The translations under genes and the position numbers were made by a program. The notes beneath the pieces were generated by a model. That model was given only the letters and a program-made list of their open reading frames with translations. It made no database searches and was not told the origin of the DNA. Of a stretch of DNA of 64,000 nt, positions 7,619-18,234 are shown one piece after another (within the stretch, counting starts at the first letter, position 1; each line of letters begins with the position of its first letter). Origin of the DNA: Nocardia ninae NBRC 108245 (GTDB lineage Bacteria > Actinomycetota > Actinomycetes > Mycobacteriales > Mycobacteriaceae); NCBI RefSeq assembly GCF_007990755.1, contig NZ_BJXA01000029.1, positions 37,354 to 101,353 on the forward strand, in the 5' to 3' direction.

Positions 7619-8680
7619 TCAGCGATTGCCGAGCGTGACGGTCAACTTCGCCCAATTGTCGAGCAGCGCAGCCGCCTTACCCGAGTCGATGGCCTCGGCA
7701 GCCCGCTCGATGCCCCCTGCCAGCGCTTCGTGCACATCGGCGGTGTAATCGACGGTCCCCTGGGACAGGTCGTAGGCCACGATGGCTGCTGCCGAGTTCA
7801 CCAGGACCGCGTCCCGCACCGCACCGGCAGTTCCGGCGAACACACTCCGCGCCACCCCGGCGTTGACCGCGGAGTCACCGCCGCGCAGCGCCTCCAGGCC
7901 GACGCGCGCGATGCCGAGGCGCGTCGGATCGATGGTGGCTTCCCGCATCTGCCCACCGGACACCACCCACACCGCGGTGGTGTCGGAAGTGGTGATCTCG
8001 TCGAGCCCGTCGTTGCCCCGCACCACCAGCGCACTCGCCCCGCGCCCAGCGAACACGCCCGCGATCACCGGTAGCAGATCCGCGAACGCGCACCCCACCA
8101 GCCCCGCGCGCGGCTGCGCCGGATTCGTCAGCGGCCCGAGCACATTGAAGACAGTAGGAATGCCGATCTCCTTGCGCGCCGCACCCGCGAACCGCAGCGC
8201 AGGATGGAACACGGGTGCGAAACAGAACCCGATGCCGACCTCGCGCACGCAGCGCGCCACCGCTTCCGGCCCCAGCGCCAACCGCACCCCGAGCGCCTCC
8301 AGCACGTCGGCGCCGCCGCTCTTGGACGAGGCGGCCCGGTTGCCGTGCTTGACCACCGGCACTCCGGCCGCGGCCACCACGATCGAGGACATGGTGGAGA
8401 TGTTCACCGAACCGGATCGGTCACCGCCGGTGCCGACGATGTCCACCGCGTCGCCGTCGATCCGCACCAGCCTGGCGTGGTCGAGCATGCCGGTGGCGAG
8501 GCCGGTCAGTTCGGCCGGTGTCGGGCCCTTGATCTTCATGGCGACGCCGAACGCCGCGATCTGAGCGGAGGTGGCGTTGTCCGACATGATCTCGTCCATC
8601 GCCCAAGCCGTGTCGTCCGCGGCCAGGTCGCCACCGTCGGCGAGGGTTCCGAGCACCTGGGCCCAGCTGCGCACGTTCAT
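7619..8680 (-). CDS. trpD: Anthranilate phosphoribosyltransferase
   Basis: A 353-residue TrpD. It joins anthranilate to PRPP to give phosphoribosyl-anthranilate, the second step of tryptophan synthesis, in the cytoplasm. Visible landmarks are the PRPP loop GTGGDRSGSVNIST (about residues 82-95), KHGNRAASSKSG (about 110-121), the glycine-rich VFNVLGPLTNPA (about 176-187) and the metal-binding VRGNDGLDEIT (about 220-230). Length and motifs are normal. As in M. tuberculosis (Rv2192c) it lies next to ctaE, apart from the other trp genes, pointing away from the cytochrome operon. ATG 8680 matches the family N-terminus. Confidence 0.95.
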   Translation of the reverse strand: MNVRSWAQVLGTLADGGDLAADDTAWAMDEIMSDNATSAQIAAFGVAMKIKGPTPAELTGLATGMLDHARLVRIDGDAVDIVGTGGDRSGSVNISTMSSIVVAAAGVPVVKHGNRAASSKSGGADVLEALGVRLALGPEAVARCVREVGIGFCFAPVFHPALRFAGAARKEIGIPTVFNVLGPLTNPAQPRAGLVGCAFADLLPVIAGVFAGRGASALVVRGNDGLDEITTSDTTAVWVVSGGQMREATIDPTRLGIARVGLEALRGGDSAVNAGVARSVFAGTAGAVRDAVLVNSAAAIVAYDLSQGTVDYTADVHEALAGGIERAAEAIDSGKAAALLDNWAKLTVTLGNR

Positions 8681-8762
8681 GTCTTGCTTCTCCCGTCACA
8701 CTGGTTTCACACCAGTTTGTCGCGAAGCAGCTTACTGCGCGTTGTCGGGGCGGAGCCCGTCC

Positions 8763-9191
8763 TTAAAGTTGTTCGCTCGTGACCCGCGGTTGCAGCGCAT
8801 CCCACCCGTCGGCCGTCCCGTCGTGCCGCTGCGCCAAGCCCGCCATCCGCGACCGCTCCTGCGAACAGTGCAACGCGTCGAGCACCTGCACGCGCTGCAG
8901 AATCACCGTCTCCAGCGCATCGGTCCCCGGCCCGCCGACCCGCGGCGCCGGCGCGTACCCGTCCTGCGCCGCGATCGCGCACACCGCCTCGACCTGCGCG
9001 GGCGGTATCCGCAGATGATGGCGCAGCACCGCCTCCGCATCCGGCGTCAGCTCACTCGCCCGCGCCAAGGCCGCCGAACAAGCCTCGGCGTCATCGAAAC
9101 TCGCCGCGACCACCACCAGATCCGCCCGGCTCGGATCCAGCGGCGCCGGACCACCGCGCCCGAACCATCGACGCCATCCACGCGCTGCCAC
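8763..9191 (-). CDS. Conserved hypothetical protein
   Basis: 142 residues, start ATG 9191. The N-terminus is basic with tryptophans (MAARGWRRWFGRGG), then an alpha-helical domain containing LVVVAASFDDAEACSAAL and LRHHLRIPPAQVEAVCAIAAQDGY, with no signal peptide or membrane segment. The protein is cytoplasmic by appearance. It lies 82 nt upstream of trpD on the same strand and is divergent from ctaE, so it may share the trpD promoter. I do not recognise a functional family. Confidence 0.65.
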   Translation of the reverse strand: MAARGWRRWFGRGGPAPLDPSRADLVVVAASFDDAEACSAALARASELTPDAEAVLRHHLRIPPAQVEAVCAIAAQDGYAPAPRVGGPGTDALETVILQRVQVLDALHCSQERSRMAGLAQRHDGTADGWDALQPRVTSEQL

Positions 9192-9418
9192 ATCGCCTCC
9201 ATCTCAGCTTTTACTTACGCACACCTGTCATGCTGTGCTCCGGCTACCTGTCGGCACGCGGACCCCGACCGGTAAACACGTCCCGACCGACGCCGCCACA
9301 CCACGAGCGGGCCCGCTCCAACACGCCGAGCCCTGGTCGAGAGGCTGTCTGTCCGTGGGTTTTCCGACACGGAGGCACAAGTTTCGCACCCGGGTACTTG
9401 TGTCGTACTACGACGAGT

Positions 9419-9424
9419 CATACT
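9419..9424 (+). promoter_or_regulatory. Putative -10 of leaderless ctaE transcript
   Basis: CATACT ends 7 nt before the GTG start of ctaE, and there is no Shine-Dalgarno in the short gap. This spacing is typical of leaderless actinobacterial transcripts that begin at the start codon. Confidence 0.45.
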
Positions 9425-9431
9425 TACCCCC

Positions 9432-10043
9432 GTGACGACCGCAGTAGGGACCCCCGGATCGGCCATTACCCAGCGTGTGCACTCGCTGAATCGGCCCAAC
9501 ATGGTCAGCGTCGGTACCATCATCTGGCTGTCCAGCGAGTTGATGTTCTTCGCCGGCCTCTTCGCGATGTATTTCGTCGCGCGCGCCCAGGCGCATGGTG
9601 TCTGGCCGCCGGAACCGACCGAGTTGAATCTGAAGCTCGCCGTGCCGGTCACTACCGTGCTGGTCGCGTCGTCGTTCACCTGCCAGATGGGCGTGTTCGC
9701 CGCGGAGCGTGGCGACGTGTTCGGCCTGCGCCGCTGGTACGTGGTCACCCTGATCATGGGCACGATCTTCGTGCTCGGTCAGGGCTACGAGTACATGAAC
9801 CTGGTTCACGAGGGCACCTCGGTCTCGAGCAGCGCCTACGGCTCGGTGTTCTACATCACCACCGGTTTCCACGGTTTGCACGTCATCGGCGGTCTGATCG
9901 CGTTCGTGTTCCTGCTGATCCGCACCAAGGTCAGTAAGTTCACCCCCGCGCAGGCGACCGCCGCGATCGTCGTCTCGTACTACTGGCACTTCGTCGACAT
10001 CGTGTGGATCGGGTTGTTCGCCACGATCTACTTCGTCCGCTGA
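9432..10043 (+). CDS. ctaE: Cytochrome aa3 oxidase subunit III
   Basis: A 203-residue, five-helix membrane subunit III of the heme-copper cytochrome c oxidase. Helices are visible from [20 protein letters not shown] (about residues 32-51) to the C-terminal [19 protein letters not shown]. The conserved Glu in the first helix (SSELMFF) and the H/E signature [13 protein letters not shown]-like segment are present. It supports the catalytic subunits in the bcc-aa3 supercomplex that moves electrons from menaquinol to oxygen. It heads the operon ctaE-qcrC-qcrA-qcrB; the other oxidase subunits are outside the window. Confidence 0.95.
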   Translation: MTTAVGTPGSAITQRVHSLNRPNMVSVGTIIWLSSELMFFAGLFAMYFVARAQAHGVWPPEPTELNLKLAVPVTTVLVASSFTCQMGVFAAERGDVFGLRRWYVVTLIMGTIFVLGQGYEYMNLVHEGTSVSSSAYGSVFYITTGFHGLHVIGGLIAFVFLLIRTKVSKFTPAQATAAIVVSYYWHFVDIVWIGLFATIYFVR

Positions 10044-10101
10044 GTCGGGCATACCTCAGTCTTTTGCACACGTCGGTTCCGTCTACTCCAAAGGGACACA
10101 G

Positions 10102-10965
10102 ATGAGTTCATCTCCCCCGTCAGCGCCAGAGCCCGCAAGCAACGGGAACGGCGAGGCCAGCAAGACACGCAGGCAGCGCCGCGTTCGCCGTCGCATCGCG
10201 GGCGGGCTCGCGCTGTTGGTGGGCCTCGTCGGAGCAGGCTTCCTGGCAGCGGCTTTGACGCCGGACCCGCAGGTCGCGACCGCGAACCAGGATTCCTCGG
10301 CGCTGATCCGCGAGGGCCAGCAGCTCTACGACACCTCCTGCATCACCTGCCACGGCGCGAACCTGCAGGGTGTCCAGGACCGCGGCCCCAGCCTCATCGG
10401 TGTCGGTGAGGCCGCCGTCTACTTCCAGGTGTCCTCCGGTCGCATGCCGATGGCCCGCAACGAGGCCCAGGCGATGCGCAAGCCGCCGAAGTTCGACGAG
10501 CACCAGACCGACGCGCTGATGGCGTACGTGGCGGCCAACGGTGGCGGCCCGAGCGTGGTCCGCGACGCGAACGGCGAGATCGCCCAGGAGTCGCTGCGCG
10601 GCCCGGACATCGCCCGCGGTTCGGAGCTGTTCCGGATGAACTGCGCCTCCTGCCACAACTTCACCGGTCGCGGCGGCGCGCTGTCCTCCGGTAAGTTCGC
10701 GCCTCCGCTGGAGCCCGCGAACGAGCAGCAGGTCTACGACGCGATGCTCAGCGGCCCGCAGAACATGCCGAAGTTCTCCGACCGGCAGCTGTCGCCGGAA
10801 GAGAAGCGCGACATCATCGCCTACGTCATGAACGCCAAAGAGGAGAACGCCCCCGGCGGCTGGGACCTCGGCGGCTTCGGACCCGCGACCGAAGGTCTGG
10901 TCATGTGGGTGATCGGTATCACGACGGTCGTCGGTGCCGCGATTTGGATCGGTTCGAGGTCATGA
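10102..10965 (+). CDS. qcrC: Diheme cytochrome c subunit of the bcc complex
   Basis: A 287-residue protein with an N-terminal membrane helix (about 33-53), two c-type heme domains (C80-x2-C83-H84 and C180-x2-C183-H184) and a C-terminal membrane helix. In Actinobacteria QcrC replaces soluble cytochrome c: its two hemes pass electrons from the Rieske centre straight to the CuA site of the aa3 oxidase. AAAGGG lies 6-7 nt before ATG 10102. Its end overlaps the possible upstream start of qcrA by 4 nt. Confidence 0.97.
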   Translation: MSSSPPSAPEPASNGNGEASKTRRQRRVRRRIAGGLALLVGLVGAGFLAAALTPDPQVATANQDSSALIREGQQLYDTSCITCHGANLQGVQDRGPSLIGVGEAAVYFQVSSGRMPMARNEAQAMRKPPKFDEHQTDALMAYVAANGGGPSVVRDANGEIAQESLRGPDIARGSELFRMNCASCHNFTGRGGALSSGKFAPPLEPANEQQVYDAMLSGPQNMPKFSDRQLSPEEKRDIIAYVMNAKEENAPGGWDLGGFGPATEGLVMWVIGITTVVGAAIWIGSRS

Positions 10966-10988
10966 CGGATAAGAAGGAGCCAAACGAC

Positions 10989-12227
10989 ATGGGTCGGCCG
11001 GATGAGGGCCACGACGGCGGCGAGCCGTCGAACGTATCCACGGGCCACGGTTCCCACGAGGTGGTCGCCGGCTCCGACGGCCACGCCGTGGCGGAGTCCG
11101 ACAGCCACGCGCTGAAGAAGGACTACACCGAGGCCGAGCTCGACGCGATGACGCGCGACGAGCTGGTCAAGCTCGGCACCGAGCGCGACGGCGTCGACGT
11201 CGCCTACCGGCGCGAGCGGTTCCCGGTTCCGGGCACCCGCGCCGAGAAGCGCGCCGAGCGCGCGGTCGCCTTCTGGTTCGCCGTCTCCGGCATCGCCGCG
11301 GCGGCGCTGGTCGGGGTGTACCTGTTCTGGCCCTGGCAGTTCAAGCCCGCCGACGACGAGGGGCACACGGCCTACTCACTGTTCACCCCGCTGGTCGGTG
11401 TCACCTTCGGCGTCTCGGTGCTGGTCATCGGTGTCGCGGTGGTGCTGATCCGCAAGCTGTTCATCCCCGCCGAGCTGTCCATCCAGGACCGCCACGACGG
11501 CCCGTCGCCCGAGGTCGAGCGCCGCACGCTGGTCGCCGAGCTGCAGGACGCGCTGGACACCTCCACGCTGGCCCGCCGCAAGATGATCACGCGCACCGCA
11601 GGCGCCGGTGTCGGTGTGCTCGGTATCGGCGCGCTGCTGGTATTCGTCGGCGGCATGGTGAAGAACCCGTGGGCCAAGGGCGACAAGTCGCCGCTGTGGG
11701 TCTCGGGCTGGACCCCGGACTTCCCGGGCGAGACCATCTACATCCGCCGCGACACCGGTCGCCCGGAGGACATCGTGCTGGTCCGCCCCGAGGACATGGA
11801 CGCGGGCGGCATGGAGACGGTGTTCCCGTGGAAAGAGAAGTGGCGCGGCGACGAGCACGCCACCCTGCAGTCCCTGCGCGGTATCCGCAACTCGGTCATG
11901 CTGATTCGCCTGCGCACCGAAGACGCGCAGAAGGCGATCAAGCGTAAGGGCCAGGAGAGCTTCAACTACGGCGACTACTTCGCCTACTCGAAGATCTGCA
12001 CCCACCTCGGTTGCCCGACGTCGCTGTTCGAGTCGCAGACCAACAAGATCCTCTGCCCCTGCCATCAGTCGCAGTTCCTGGCGACCGAATGGGGTAAGCC
12101 GGTCTTCGGTCCCGCCGCTCGCGCACTGCCGCAGCTGCCGATCACCGTCAACTCCGAGGGCTACCTGGTCGCCAACGGCGACTTCATCGAGCCGCTCGGC
12201 CCGGCCTACTGGGAGCGTCGTTCATGA
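10989..12227 (+). CDS. qcrA: Rieske iron-sulfur subunit of the bcc complex
   Basis: The actinobacterial QcrA type: a long charged N-terminus, three membrane helices (about residues 93-115, 125-148 and 200-222 from this start) and a C-terminal Rieske domain. The 2Fe-2S ligands are in CTHLGCP and CPCHQSQF. It takes electrons from menaquinol at the Qo site to QcrC. ATG 10989 is preceded by AAGGAG at 9-nt spacing. ATG 10962, overlapping the qcrC stop as ATGA, is the alternative and would add nine residues. Confidence 0.95.
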   Translation: MGRPDEGHDGGEPSNVSTGHGSHEVVAGSDGHAVAESDSHALKKDYTEAELDAMTRDELVKLGTERDGVDVAYRRERFPVPGTRAEKRAERAVAFWFAVSGIAAAALVGVYLFWPWQFKPADDEGHTAYSLFTPLVGVTFGVSVLVIGVAVVLIRKLFIPAELSIQDRHDGPSPEVERRTLVAELQDALDTSTLARRKMITRTAGAGVGVLGIGALLVFVGGMVKNPWAKGDKSPLWVSGWTPDFPGETIYIRRDTGRPEDIVLVRPEDMDAGGMETVFPWKEKWRGDEHATLQSLRGIRNSVMLIRLRTEDAQKAIKRKGQESFNYGDYFAYSKICTHLGCPTSLFESQTNKILCPCHQSQFLATEWGKPVFGPAARALPQLPITVNSEGYLVANGDFIEPLGPAYWERRS

Positions 12228-13837
12228 GTATCGCAACCCAAGCCAACGAGATGGACGAGCGGTATCAAGCCGCCGCGTTCATGAAGCGGTCGATCAACAA
12301 GGTCTTCCCGACCCACTGGTCGTTCCTGCTCGGTGAGATCGCGCTGTACGCGTTCATCATCCTGCTGCTGTCGGGTGTCTACCTGACGCTGTTCTTCGAT
12401 CCGTCGATGACCGAGGTCGTCTACAACGGCTCCTACCAGCCGTTGCGCGGCGTCACCATGTCGCGAGCCTACGAGACCTCGCTCGACATCACCTTCGAGG
12501 TGCGTGGCGGTCTGTTCGTCCGCCAGGTGCACCACTGGGCCGCGTTGCTGTTCGCGGCGTCGATCATCGTGCACCTGTTCCGCATCTTCTTCACCGGCGC
12601 GTTCCGCAAGCCGCGCGAGGCGAACTGGGTGATCGGCTCGCTGCTGCTGATCCTGGCCATGTTCGAGGGCTTCTTCGGTTACTCGCTGCCCGACGACCTG
12701 CTGTCCGGCACCGGCCTGCGGGCCGCGTTCGGCGGTATCACGATGAGTATCCCGATCGCGGGCACCTGGATGCACTGGCTGATCTTCGGCGGGGACTTCC
12801 CCGGCACGATCATCATCCCGCGCCTCTACATCGCGCACGTGCTGCTGCTGCCCGGCATCATCCTCGCGTTGATCGCCGCGCACGTGGCGCTGGTCTGGTA
12901 CCAGAAGCACACCCAGTTCCCCGGACCCGGCCGCACCGAGAACAACGTGGTCGGCGCCCGCATCATCCCGGTGTTCGCCGCCGACCAGGGCGCGTTCTTC
13001 GCCTTCACCCTCGGCATCGTCGGCATCATGGGTGGTCTGTTCCAGATCAACCCGATCTGGAACCTGGGCCCCTACAACCCGTCTCAGGTCTCCGCGGGTT
13101 CGCAGCCCGACTTCTACATGATGTGGACCGACGGTCTGGCCCGGCTCATGCCGCCGTGGGAGCTGTACCTGGGTCGCTACACGGTGCCCGCGGTGTTCTG
13201 GGTGGCGCTGATCATGGGCCTGGTGTTCACGGTGCTGATCATGTACCCGTGGATCGAGAAGCGGCTGACCGGCGACACCGCCGGGCACAACCTGCTGCAG
13301 CGTCCGCGCGACGTGCCGGTCCGTACCGCGATCGGCGCCATGTCGATCGGCTTCTACGTGGTGCTCACCCTGTCGTGTGTCAACGACATCGTGGCGCTGA
13401 AGTTCGACATCTCGCTGAACGCGACCACTTGGATGGGCCGCATCGGCATCCTGGTCGTGCCGCCGGTCGCGTACTTCGTGGCGTACCGGTTCTGCATCGG
13501 CCTGCAGCGCGCCGACCGTCAGGTGCTCGAGCACGGCATCGAGACCGGCGTGGTCAAGCGACTGCCGCACGGTGAGTACATCGAGGTGCACCAGCCGCTC
13601 GGCCCGGTCGACGACCACGGCCACCCGATCCCGCTGGAGTACCAGGGCGCGACCGTCCCGAAGAAGATGAACAAGCTCGGTTCCGCGGGCAAGCCCGGCA
13701 CCGGCAGCTTCCTGCGCCCCGACCCGTGGCAGGAAAGCGAGCAGCACTTCGAGACCGAGCACGCCGAAGAGCACAAGCAGCTCAAGGTGCTGCAGGCGCG
13801 TCAGGAGAAGGAACTCGGTGGCAAGCACAGCCACTGA
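12224..13837 (+). CDS. qcrB: Cytochrome b subunit of the bcc complex
   Basis: A 537-residue membrane protein; the start overlaps the qcrA stop by 4 nt (ATGA). Heme ligand histidines lie in the helices [18 protein letters not shown] and [22 protein letters not shown]. The C-terminal third holds further helices and a long hydrophilic tail (from about residue 430), a feature of the actinobacterial protein. QcrB forms the quinol oxidation and reduction sites and is the target of Q203-type inhibitors in mycobacteria. Its stop codon is the left border of the 81-bp repeat 13833-13913. Confidence 0.97.
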   Translation: MSIATQANEMDERYQAAAFMKRSINKVFPTHWSFLLGEIALYAFIILLLSGVYLTLFFDPSMTEVVYNGSYQPLRGVTMSRAYETSLDITFEVRGGLFVRQVHHWAALLFAASIIVHLFRIFFTGAFRKPREANWVIGSLLLILAMFEGFFGYSLPDDLLSGTGLRAAFGGITMSIPIAGTWMHWLIFGGDFPGTIIIPRLYIAHVLLLPGIILALIAAHVALVWYQKHTQFPGPGRTENNVVGARIIPVFAADQGAFFAFTLGIVGIMGGLFQINPIWNLGPYNPSQVSAGSQPDFYMMWTDGLARLMPPWELYLGRYTVPAVFWVALIMGLVFTVLIMYPWIEKRLTGDTAGHNLLQRPRDVPVRTAIGAMSIGFYVVLTLSCVNDIVALKFDISLNATTWMGRIGILVVPPVAYFVAYRFCIGLQRADRQVLEHGIETGVVKRLPHGEYIEVHQPLGPVDDHGHPIPLEYQGATVPKKMNKLGSAGKPGTGSFLRPDPWQESEQHFETEHAEEHKQLKVLQARQEKELGGKHSH

Positions 13838-13913
13838 CAGCTGAACACAAAGGCCCCGAGTCGGTTTCGACTCGGGGCCTTTGCTTTTGGTCTACAAGCG
13901 GGGAGTGCTGCGG
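13833..13913. repeat. 81-bp direct repeat, copy 1 (left border of RloAB cassette)
   Basis: About 72 of 81 positions match 16009-16089. The copy starts in the qcrB stop codon, contains the whole qcrB terminator, and ends with six codons plus stop (RSTPRL, minus strand) identical in protein to the C-terminus of the exoribonuclease gene at 16068. Here those codons are a remnant without a gene. The pair of repeats brackets the ATPase/RloB genes. Confidence 0.9.
13848..13883. terminator. qcrB terminator, perfect 16-bp stem
   Basis: CAAAGGCCCCGAGTCG pairs perfectly with its complement across a GTTT loop, and T-rich sequence follows. It is active for qcrB and, before the cassette arrived, probably also served the convergent exoribonuclease gene. 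Confidence 0.9.
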
Positions 13914-13976
13914 TAGATCGGTTCGCCCTGGCGTCGACGGCGGAATGCTGACCTACGGTATGGGGTATCGACATAT

Positions 13977-14011
13977 GCAGATTGATTAGAGCGCCTATTT
14001 TGTCAATCTGC
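13977..14011. promoter_or_regulatory. Inverted repeat upstream of the ATPase gene
   Basis: GCAGATTGA at 13977-13985 and its exact complement TCAATCTGC at 14003-14011 are separated by 17 AT-rich bases, 58 nt before the ATPase start. It could be an operator or a hairpin. The cassette carries no regulator gene, so one of its two proteins or a host factor would have to act here. Confidence 0.45.
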
Positions 14012-14056
14012 TACGGAATAACGTGTTTGTACGCTGCTATCCAGCAATTTGGTGCG

Positions 14057-14062
14057 TAGGAT
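14057..14062 (+). promoter_or_regulatory. Putative -10 of leaderless ATPase transcript
   Basis: TAGGAT ends 6 nt before GTG 14069 and no Shine-Dalgarno is present, so transcription probably starts at the start codon. Confidence 0.5.
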
Positions 14063-14068
14063 GTAGTT

Positions 14069-15376
14069 GTGTTGATCCGATTCGAAGTCGCCAACTTCCG
14101 ATCGATCCTCGACCGGGCCGAGCTGTCGATGGTGGCGGTCGATCGCGATCGACCGGCCGCGCGTGAGGCGGCGATGCTGGGTGAGCATCTCCTCACTGCT
14201 GCCGGAATCTACGGCCCCAATGCCTCGGGCAAGTCCAACGTGCTGGCCGCACTGCGGTGGATCCGCGACGCGGTCAGGACATCGGTACGTGTGTGGGACG
14301 AGTCGATTCCCGTCGAGCCCTTCGCTTTCTGCGATGGCCCCCGACGATCGACCGAGTTCGCCGTCGAGCTGCTCGTGCACGACGTACGTTTCGAATATCT
14401 GGTCGAGTTGGATCGTGAGCGGGTCCATTACGAGGCTCTGTTTCATTATCCGGAAAAGAAGCGTCGACGAGTCTTCGAACGTGAGGGTCTGAAGCTCACC
14501 CTCCAGCGCGGCTTGGGCGATCTTGCGGGCGCTCGGCAGCTGCTGACGGACAGGACCCTGGCGCTTTCCGCTGCCCGGAGATTCGATGACCCTACGGTGT
14601 CCAGCTTTGCGAACGCCTTGCTCGATATGAGGACACGCGGGGTTGCGGCGATGTCTCGTAGCATGGCTTTTGCCATCAATAGAGACAAGCCAACGGATTG
14701 GTGGTTCGATTCGAGCCGGGGCTTCGAAATGGGGAAGAGTCTCTTCGCGGATGCATTCGACGAGATCGAAAGCGTGGATGTCCCCGGCGCTGAGCACGAA
14801 AAAGATCGACGCGAAGCTTTGGCATTGCTGCGCATGGCTGATCTCGGGATCGAGGATGTGCTGTTCGACGAAGAACACCATGTTCTTTCGACAGGAGAGG
14901 TTCGAACACGGAGGCGCCCGCGTCTCGTGCACCGTTCGTCTACCGAATCCGCCACTCTCGATTTCGCAGCAGAATCGGCGGGAACCCGTAGCTGGTACGA
15001 GTTGATCGGGTTGTTACTCAGCACGCTTCGGTCAGGTTCGATGCTCGTGCTGGACGAGATCGACGCTAGTTTGCATCCGACCCTGTCGGCCCAGTTGATC
15101 CAGCTGTTTCACGATTCGGCGACGAACCCGAGGGGGGCTCAGCTGATCTTCACCACGCACGACACCAGCCTGCTCAATCATCTCAACCGTGACGAAGTGT
15201 GGTTCACCGAGAAGTCGGCTAACGGCGCCACCAGGCTCGGCGCGCTGGCCGAGTTCGCCGGCGAACGGGTACGCAAGTCGCAGAACCTGGAGAACGCCTA
15301 CCTGCATGGGCGCTTCGGTGCTTTGCCCGACGTCGACAGAGCCGAACTTCTTCGCGCTCTCGGCATGATCGCCTGA
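14069..15376 (+). CDS. AAA15/RloA-like ABC-class ATPase, probable defence protein
   Basis: A 435-residue ATPase of the OLD/RloA/AriA type (COG1106). The N-terminus MLIRFEVANFRSILD is the usual first strand; Walker A GPNASGKSN is at about residues 50-58; Walker B LVLDEIDASLHP at about 328-339; the H-loop FTTHDTSLLN at about 360-369. Between the ATPase halves lies a coiled insert. The gene is followed after 5 nt by an RloB gene, and this pair is known as RloAB, related in layout to the PARIS (AriA-AriB) anti-phage systems. The inferred role is sensing phage and activating the RloB effector. Base composition is clearly lower in GC than the flanking genes, consistent with acquisition. Confidence 0.85.
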   Translation: MLIRFEVANFRSILDRAELSMVAVDRDRPAAREAAMLGEHLLTAAGIYGPNASGKSNVLAALRWIRDAVRTSVRVWDESIPVEPFAFCDGPRRSTEFAVELLVHDVRFEYLVELDRERVHYEALFHYPEKKRRRVFEREGLKLTLQRGLGDLAGARQLLTDRTLALSAARRFDDPTVSSFANALLDMRTRGVAAMSRSMAFAINRDKPTDWWFDSSRGFEMGKSLFADAFDEIESVDVPGAEHEKDRREALALLRMADLGIEDVLFDEEHHVLSTGEVRTRRRPRLVHRSSTESATLDFAAESAGTRSWYELIGLLLSTLRSGSMLVLDEIDASLHPTLSAQLIQLFHDSATNPRGAQLIFTTHDTSLLNHLNRDEVWFTEKSANGATRLGALAEFAGERVRKSQNLENAYLHGRFGALPDVDRAELLRALGMIA

Positions 15377-15381
15377 TCGGC

Positions 15382-16020
15382 GTGGCGGCACGACGCAAAC
15401 CCGCGCGACCGCTCGAGCGCAGGATCGGTACTCGCACAGAATTTCATACCATCTTGATCTTCTGCGAAGGCATCAACACGGAGCATGATTACCTGAAGGC
15501 CGTCAAGAATCTTCCGCATGTTCGCTCGAATACCTCGGTCAGGATCGAGTTGGACCCCGACCAAGGGGCACCCCTCACTCTGGTGCAGCGCGCGGTCGCG
15601 CGCAAGCAGGACAAGGAGATCGACGAATGCTGGTGTGTCTTCGATGTCGAGTGGCCCCAGCATCATCCGAATTCGAGTAAAGCGGTCGAGCTCGCCAATG
15701 CGCATGGTGTAGGGCTGGCCATCTCGAACCCTTGCTTCGAGCTCTGGTTGATCCTGCATCATCGAGACCACAACGCGTATATCGATACCAAATGTGCTGA
15801 AAGTGACAGCAGAAAGCTCGATCGCCGCGAGGGAAAGCATATCGAGGCGGCGACGGTGTATATGCCGCTGCGAATGCACGCGGCACGCCGAGCCGCAGTG
15901 CTCGCGAAGCGGCATGCGAGCAACGGCAACACGCTGCCGGACGACAACCCGTCGTCATCGATGTACGAACTACCTCGGACGCTCGAGCGGTCGCAAGAAA
16001 ACTCCGCGACTGATAGCTGA
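15382..16020 (+). CDS. rloB: RloB-like TOPRIM-type effector, probable nuclease
   Basis: A 212-residue RloB family protein. It shows the TOPRIM-like pattern: an acidic turn in ILIFCEGINTEHDYL (Glu near residue 29), an acidic pair in WCVFDVEWP (about 82-90), and the RloB signature SNPCFELWLILHH (about 113-125). Related TOPRIM effectors in PARIS cut host tRNA; whether RloB does so is inference. GTG 15382 is 5 nt after the ATPase stop, so the two are coupled. The last three codons and the stop come from the second 81-bp repeat, so the insertion event supplied the end of this gene. Confidence 0.8.
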   Translation: MAARRKPARPLERRIGTRTEFHTILIFCEGINTEHDYLKAVKNLPHVRSNTSVRIELDPDQGAPLTLVQRAVARKQDKEIDECWCVFDVEWPQHHPNSSKAVELANAHGVGLAISNPCFELWLILHHRDHNAYIDTKCAESDSRKLDRREGKHIEAATVYMPLRMHAARRAAVLAKRHASNGNTLPDDNPSSSMYELPRTLERSQENSATDS

Positions 16021-16089
16021 AAGCAAAGGCCCCGAGTCGATGTCGACTCGGGGCCTTTGCTCTCGATCTACAAGCGGGGTGTGCTGCGG
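16009..16089. repeat. 81-bp direct repeat, copy 2 (right border of RloAB cassette)
   Basis: The partner of 13833-13913, with about nine substitutions. It provides the rloB stop, a second full terminator, and the true last codons of the exoribonuclease gene on the minus strand. 2,095 bp separate the copies. Confidence 0.9.
16024..16059. terminator. Duplicated terminator after rloB, perfect stem
   Basis: The same stem as at 13848-13883, with ATGT in the loop. It now separates convergent rloB and the exoribonuclease gene. Stem bases are identical between copies while loop and flanks differ, as expected if the stem is under selection. Confidence 0.9.
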
Positions 16090-16574
16090 CGCGCCGCCTC
16101 GATGGCCTCGAACTTGGCCAGGTTGTGGCGGGCGTCGGCCAGGGCGTCGTGTGCGTCCGGGGGGACGGGGGGAAGTTCGGGGCGGCCGTGGGCTTCCCAG
16201 TGCTGGCGCAGTTCGTTGGTGTAGCGGGGGAAGGCGGTGGGGAGGTCGACCATGGAGCCCCAGAGTTGGCACAGTGCTACGTGGTCGTAGGCGCCGACCC
16301 AGGCCCACAGCTCGGGCACCACCGATGAGCGCGGCACCAGGAACTTGTACAGGTCGTCGCGGATCTGCTTCCTGCTGCGCCACAGCGGGGAGGACGGCGA
16401 AGGCAGCTGCGGCAGCACATGCCTGCGCACCCACGGGCCGGCCCGCTCGGGGTCGAATTCGGTGGACACCGCGTAGTATTCGCGCCCGTCCTCGCACACC
16501 ACACCGATGGAGACCAGGTCGATGACGACCCCGTCCTCGATGAATTCGCAGTCGTAAAAATATCGAAGCGAGAT
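16068..16574 (-). CDS. 3'-5' exoribonuclease, Rv2179c-like (DEDD/RNase T fold)
   Basis: A 168-residue homologue of Rv2179c, the same length as that protein. DEDD-type residues are seen in YFYDCEFIEDG (D and E near residues 7-9), WVGAYDHVAL (D near 103) and DAHDALADA (near 146). The family degrades RNA 3' to 5'. The start is unusual: AGGAGT (complement of 16581-16586) is followed 7 nt later by ATC at 16574, and no ATG or GTG is in frame nearby. Starting at ATC gives exactly the family N-terminus (xSLRYFYD). TTG at 16592 is in frame but lies upstream of the ribosome site. The final six codons lie in the 81-bp repeat. Confidence 0.85.
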   Translation of the reverse strand: MSLRYFYDCEFIEDGVVIDLVSIGVVCEDGREYYAVSTEFDPERAGPWVRRHVLPQLPSPSSPLWRSRKQIRDDLYKFLVPRSSVVPELWAWVGAYDHVALCQLWGSMVDLPTAFPRYTNELRQHWEAHGRPELPPVPPDAHDALADARHNLAKFEAIEAARRSTPRL

Positions 16575-16651
16575 CGGTCTACTCCTCAGCAATTCGGTAT
16601 GGCGCCGGATCTGTCGGGCGTACTTCCGAACAATCACCCTATGTGGAATAG

Positions 16652-18148
<1,497 letters not shown>

Positions 18149-18185
18149 GCAAGGTATTTCGGACAGGCCGAGCAGCTCAACGGTT

Positions 18186-18207
18186 GTCCCGGAAGTGATT
18201 CCGGGAC
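18186..18207. terminator. Bidirectional hairpin between aroG and pknL
   Basis: GTCCCGGAA and TTCCGGGAC form a perfect 9-bp stem with a GTGA loop, 38 nt after the aroG stop and 28 nt before the pknL stop on the other strand. Confidence 0.7.
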
Positions 18208-18234
18208 CAAATCGCGACAGTCAGCGTGCCCCAC

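Noticed and set aside
12206-13834. 542-codon minus-strand open frame
   Set aside because: It is antisense to qcrB; composition is rich in Asp, His, Arg and Gln as in typical shadow frames.
13914-16008. Classical insertion sequence or integrase-type island
   Set aside because: No transposase, integrase, tRNA site or short target duplication; the flanking 81-bp repeats derive from the host junction.
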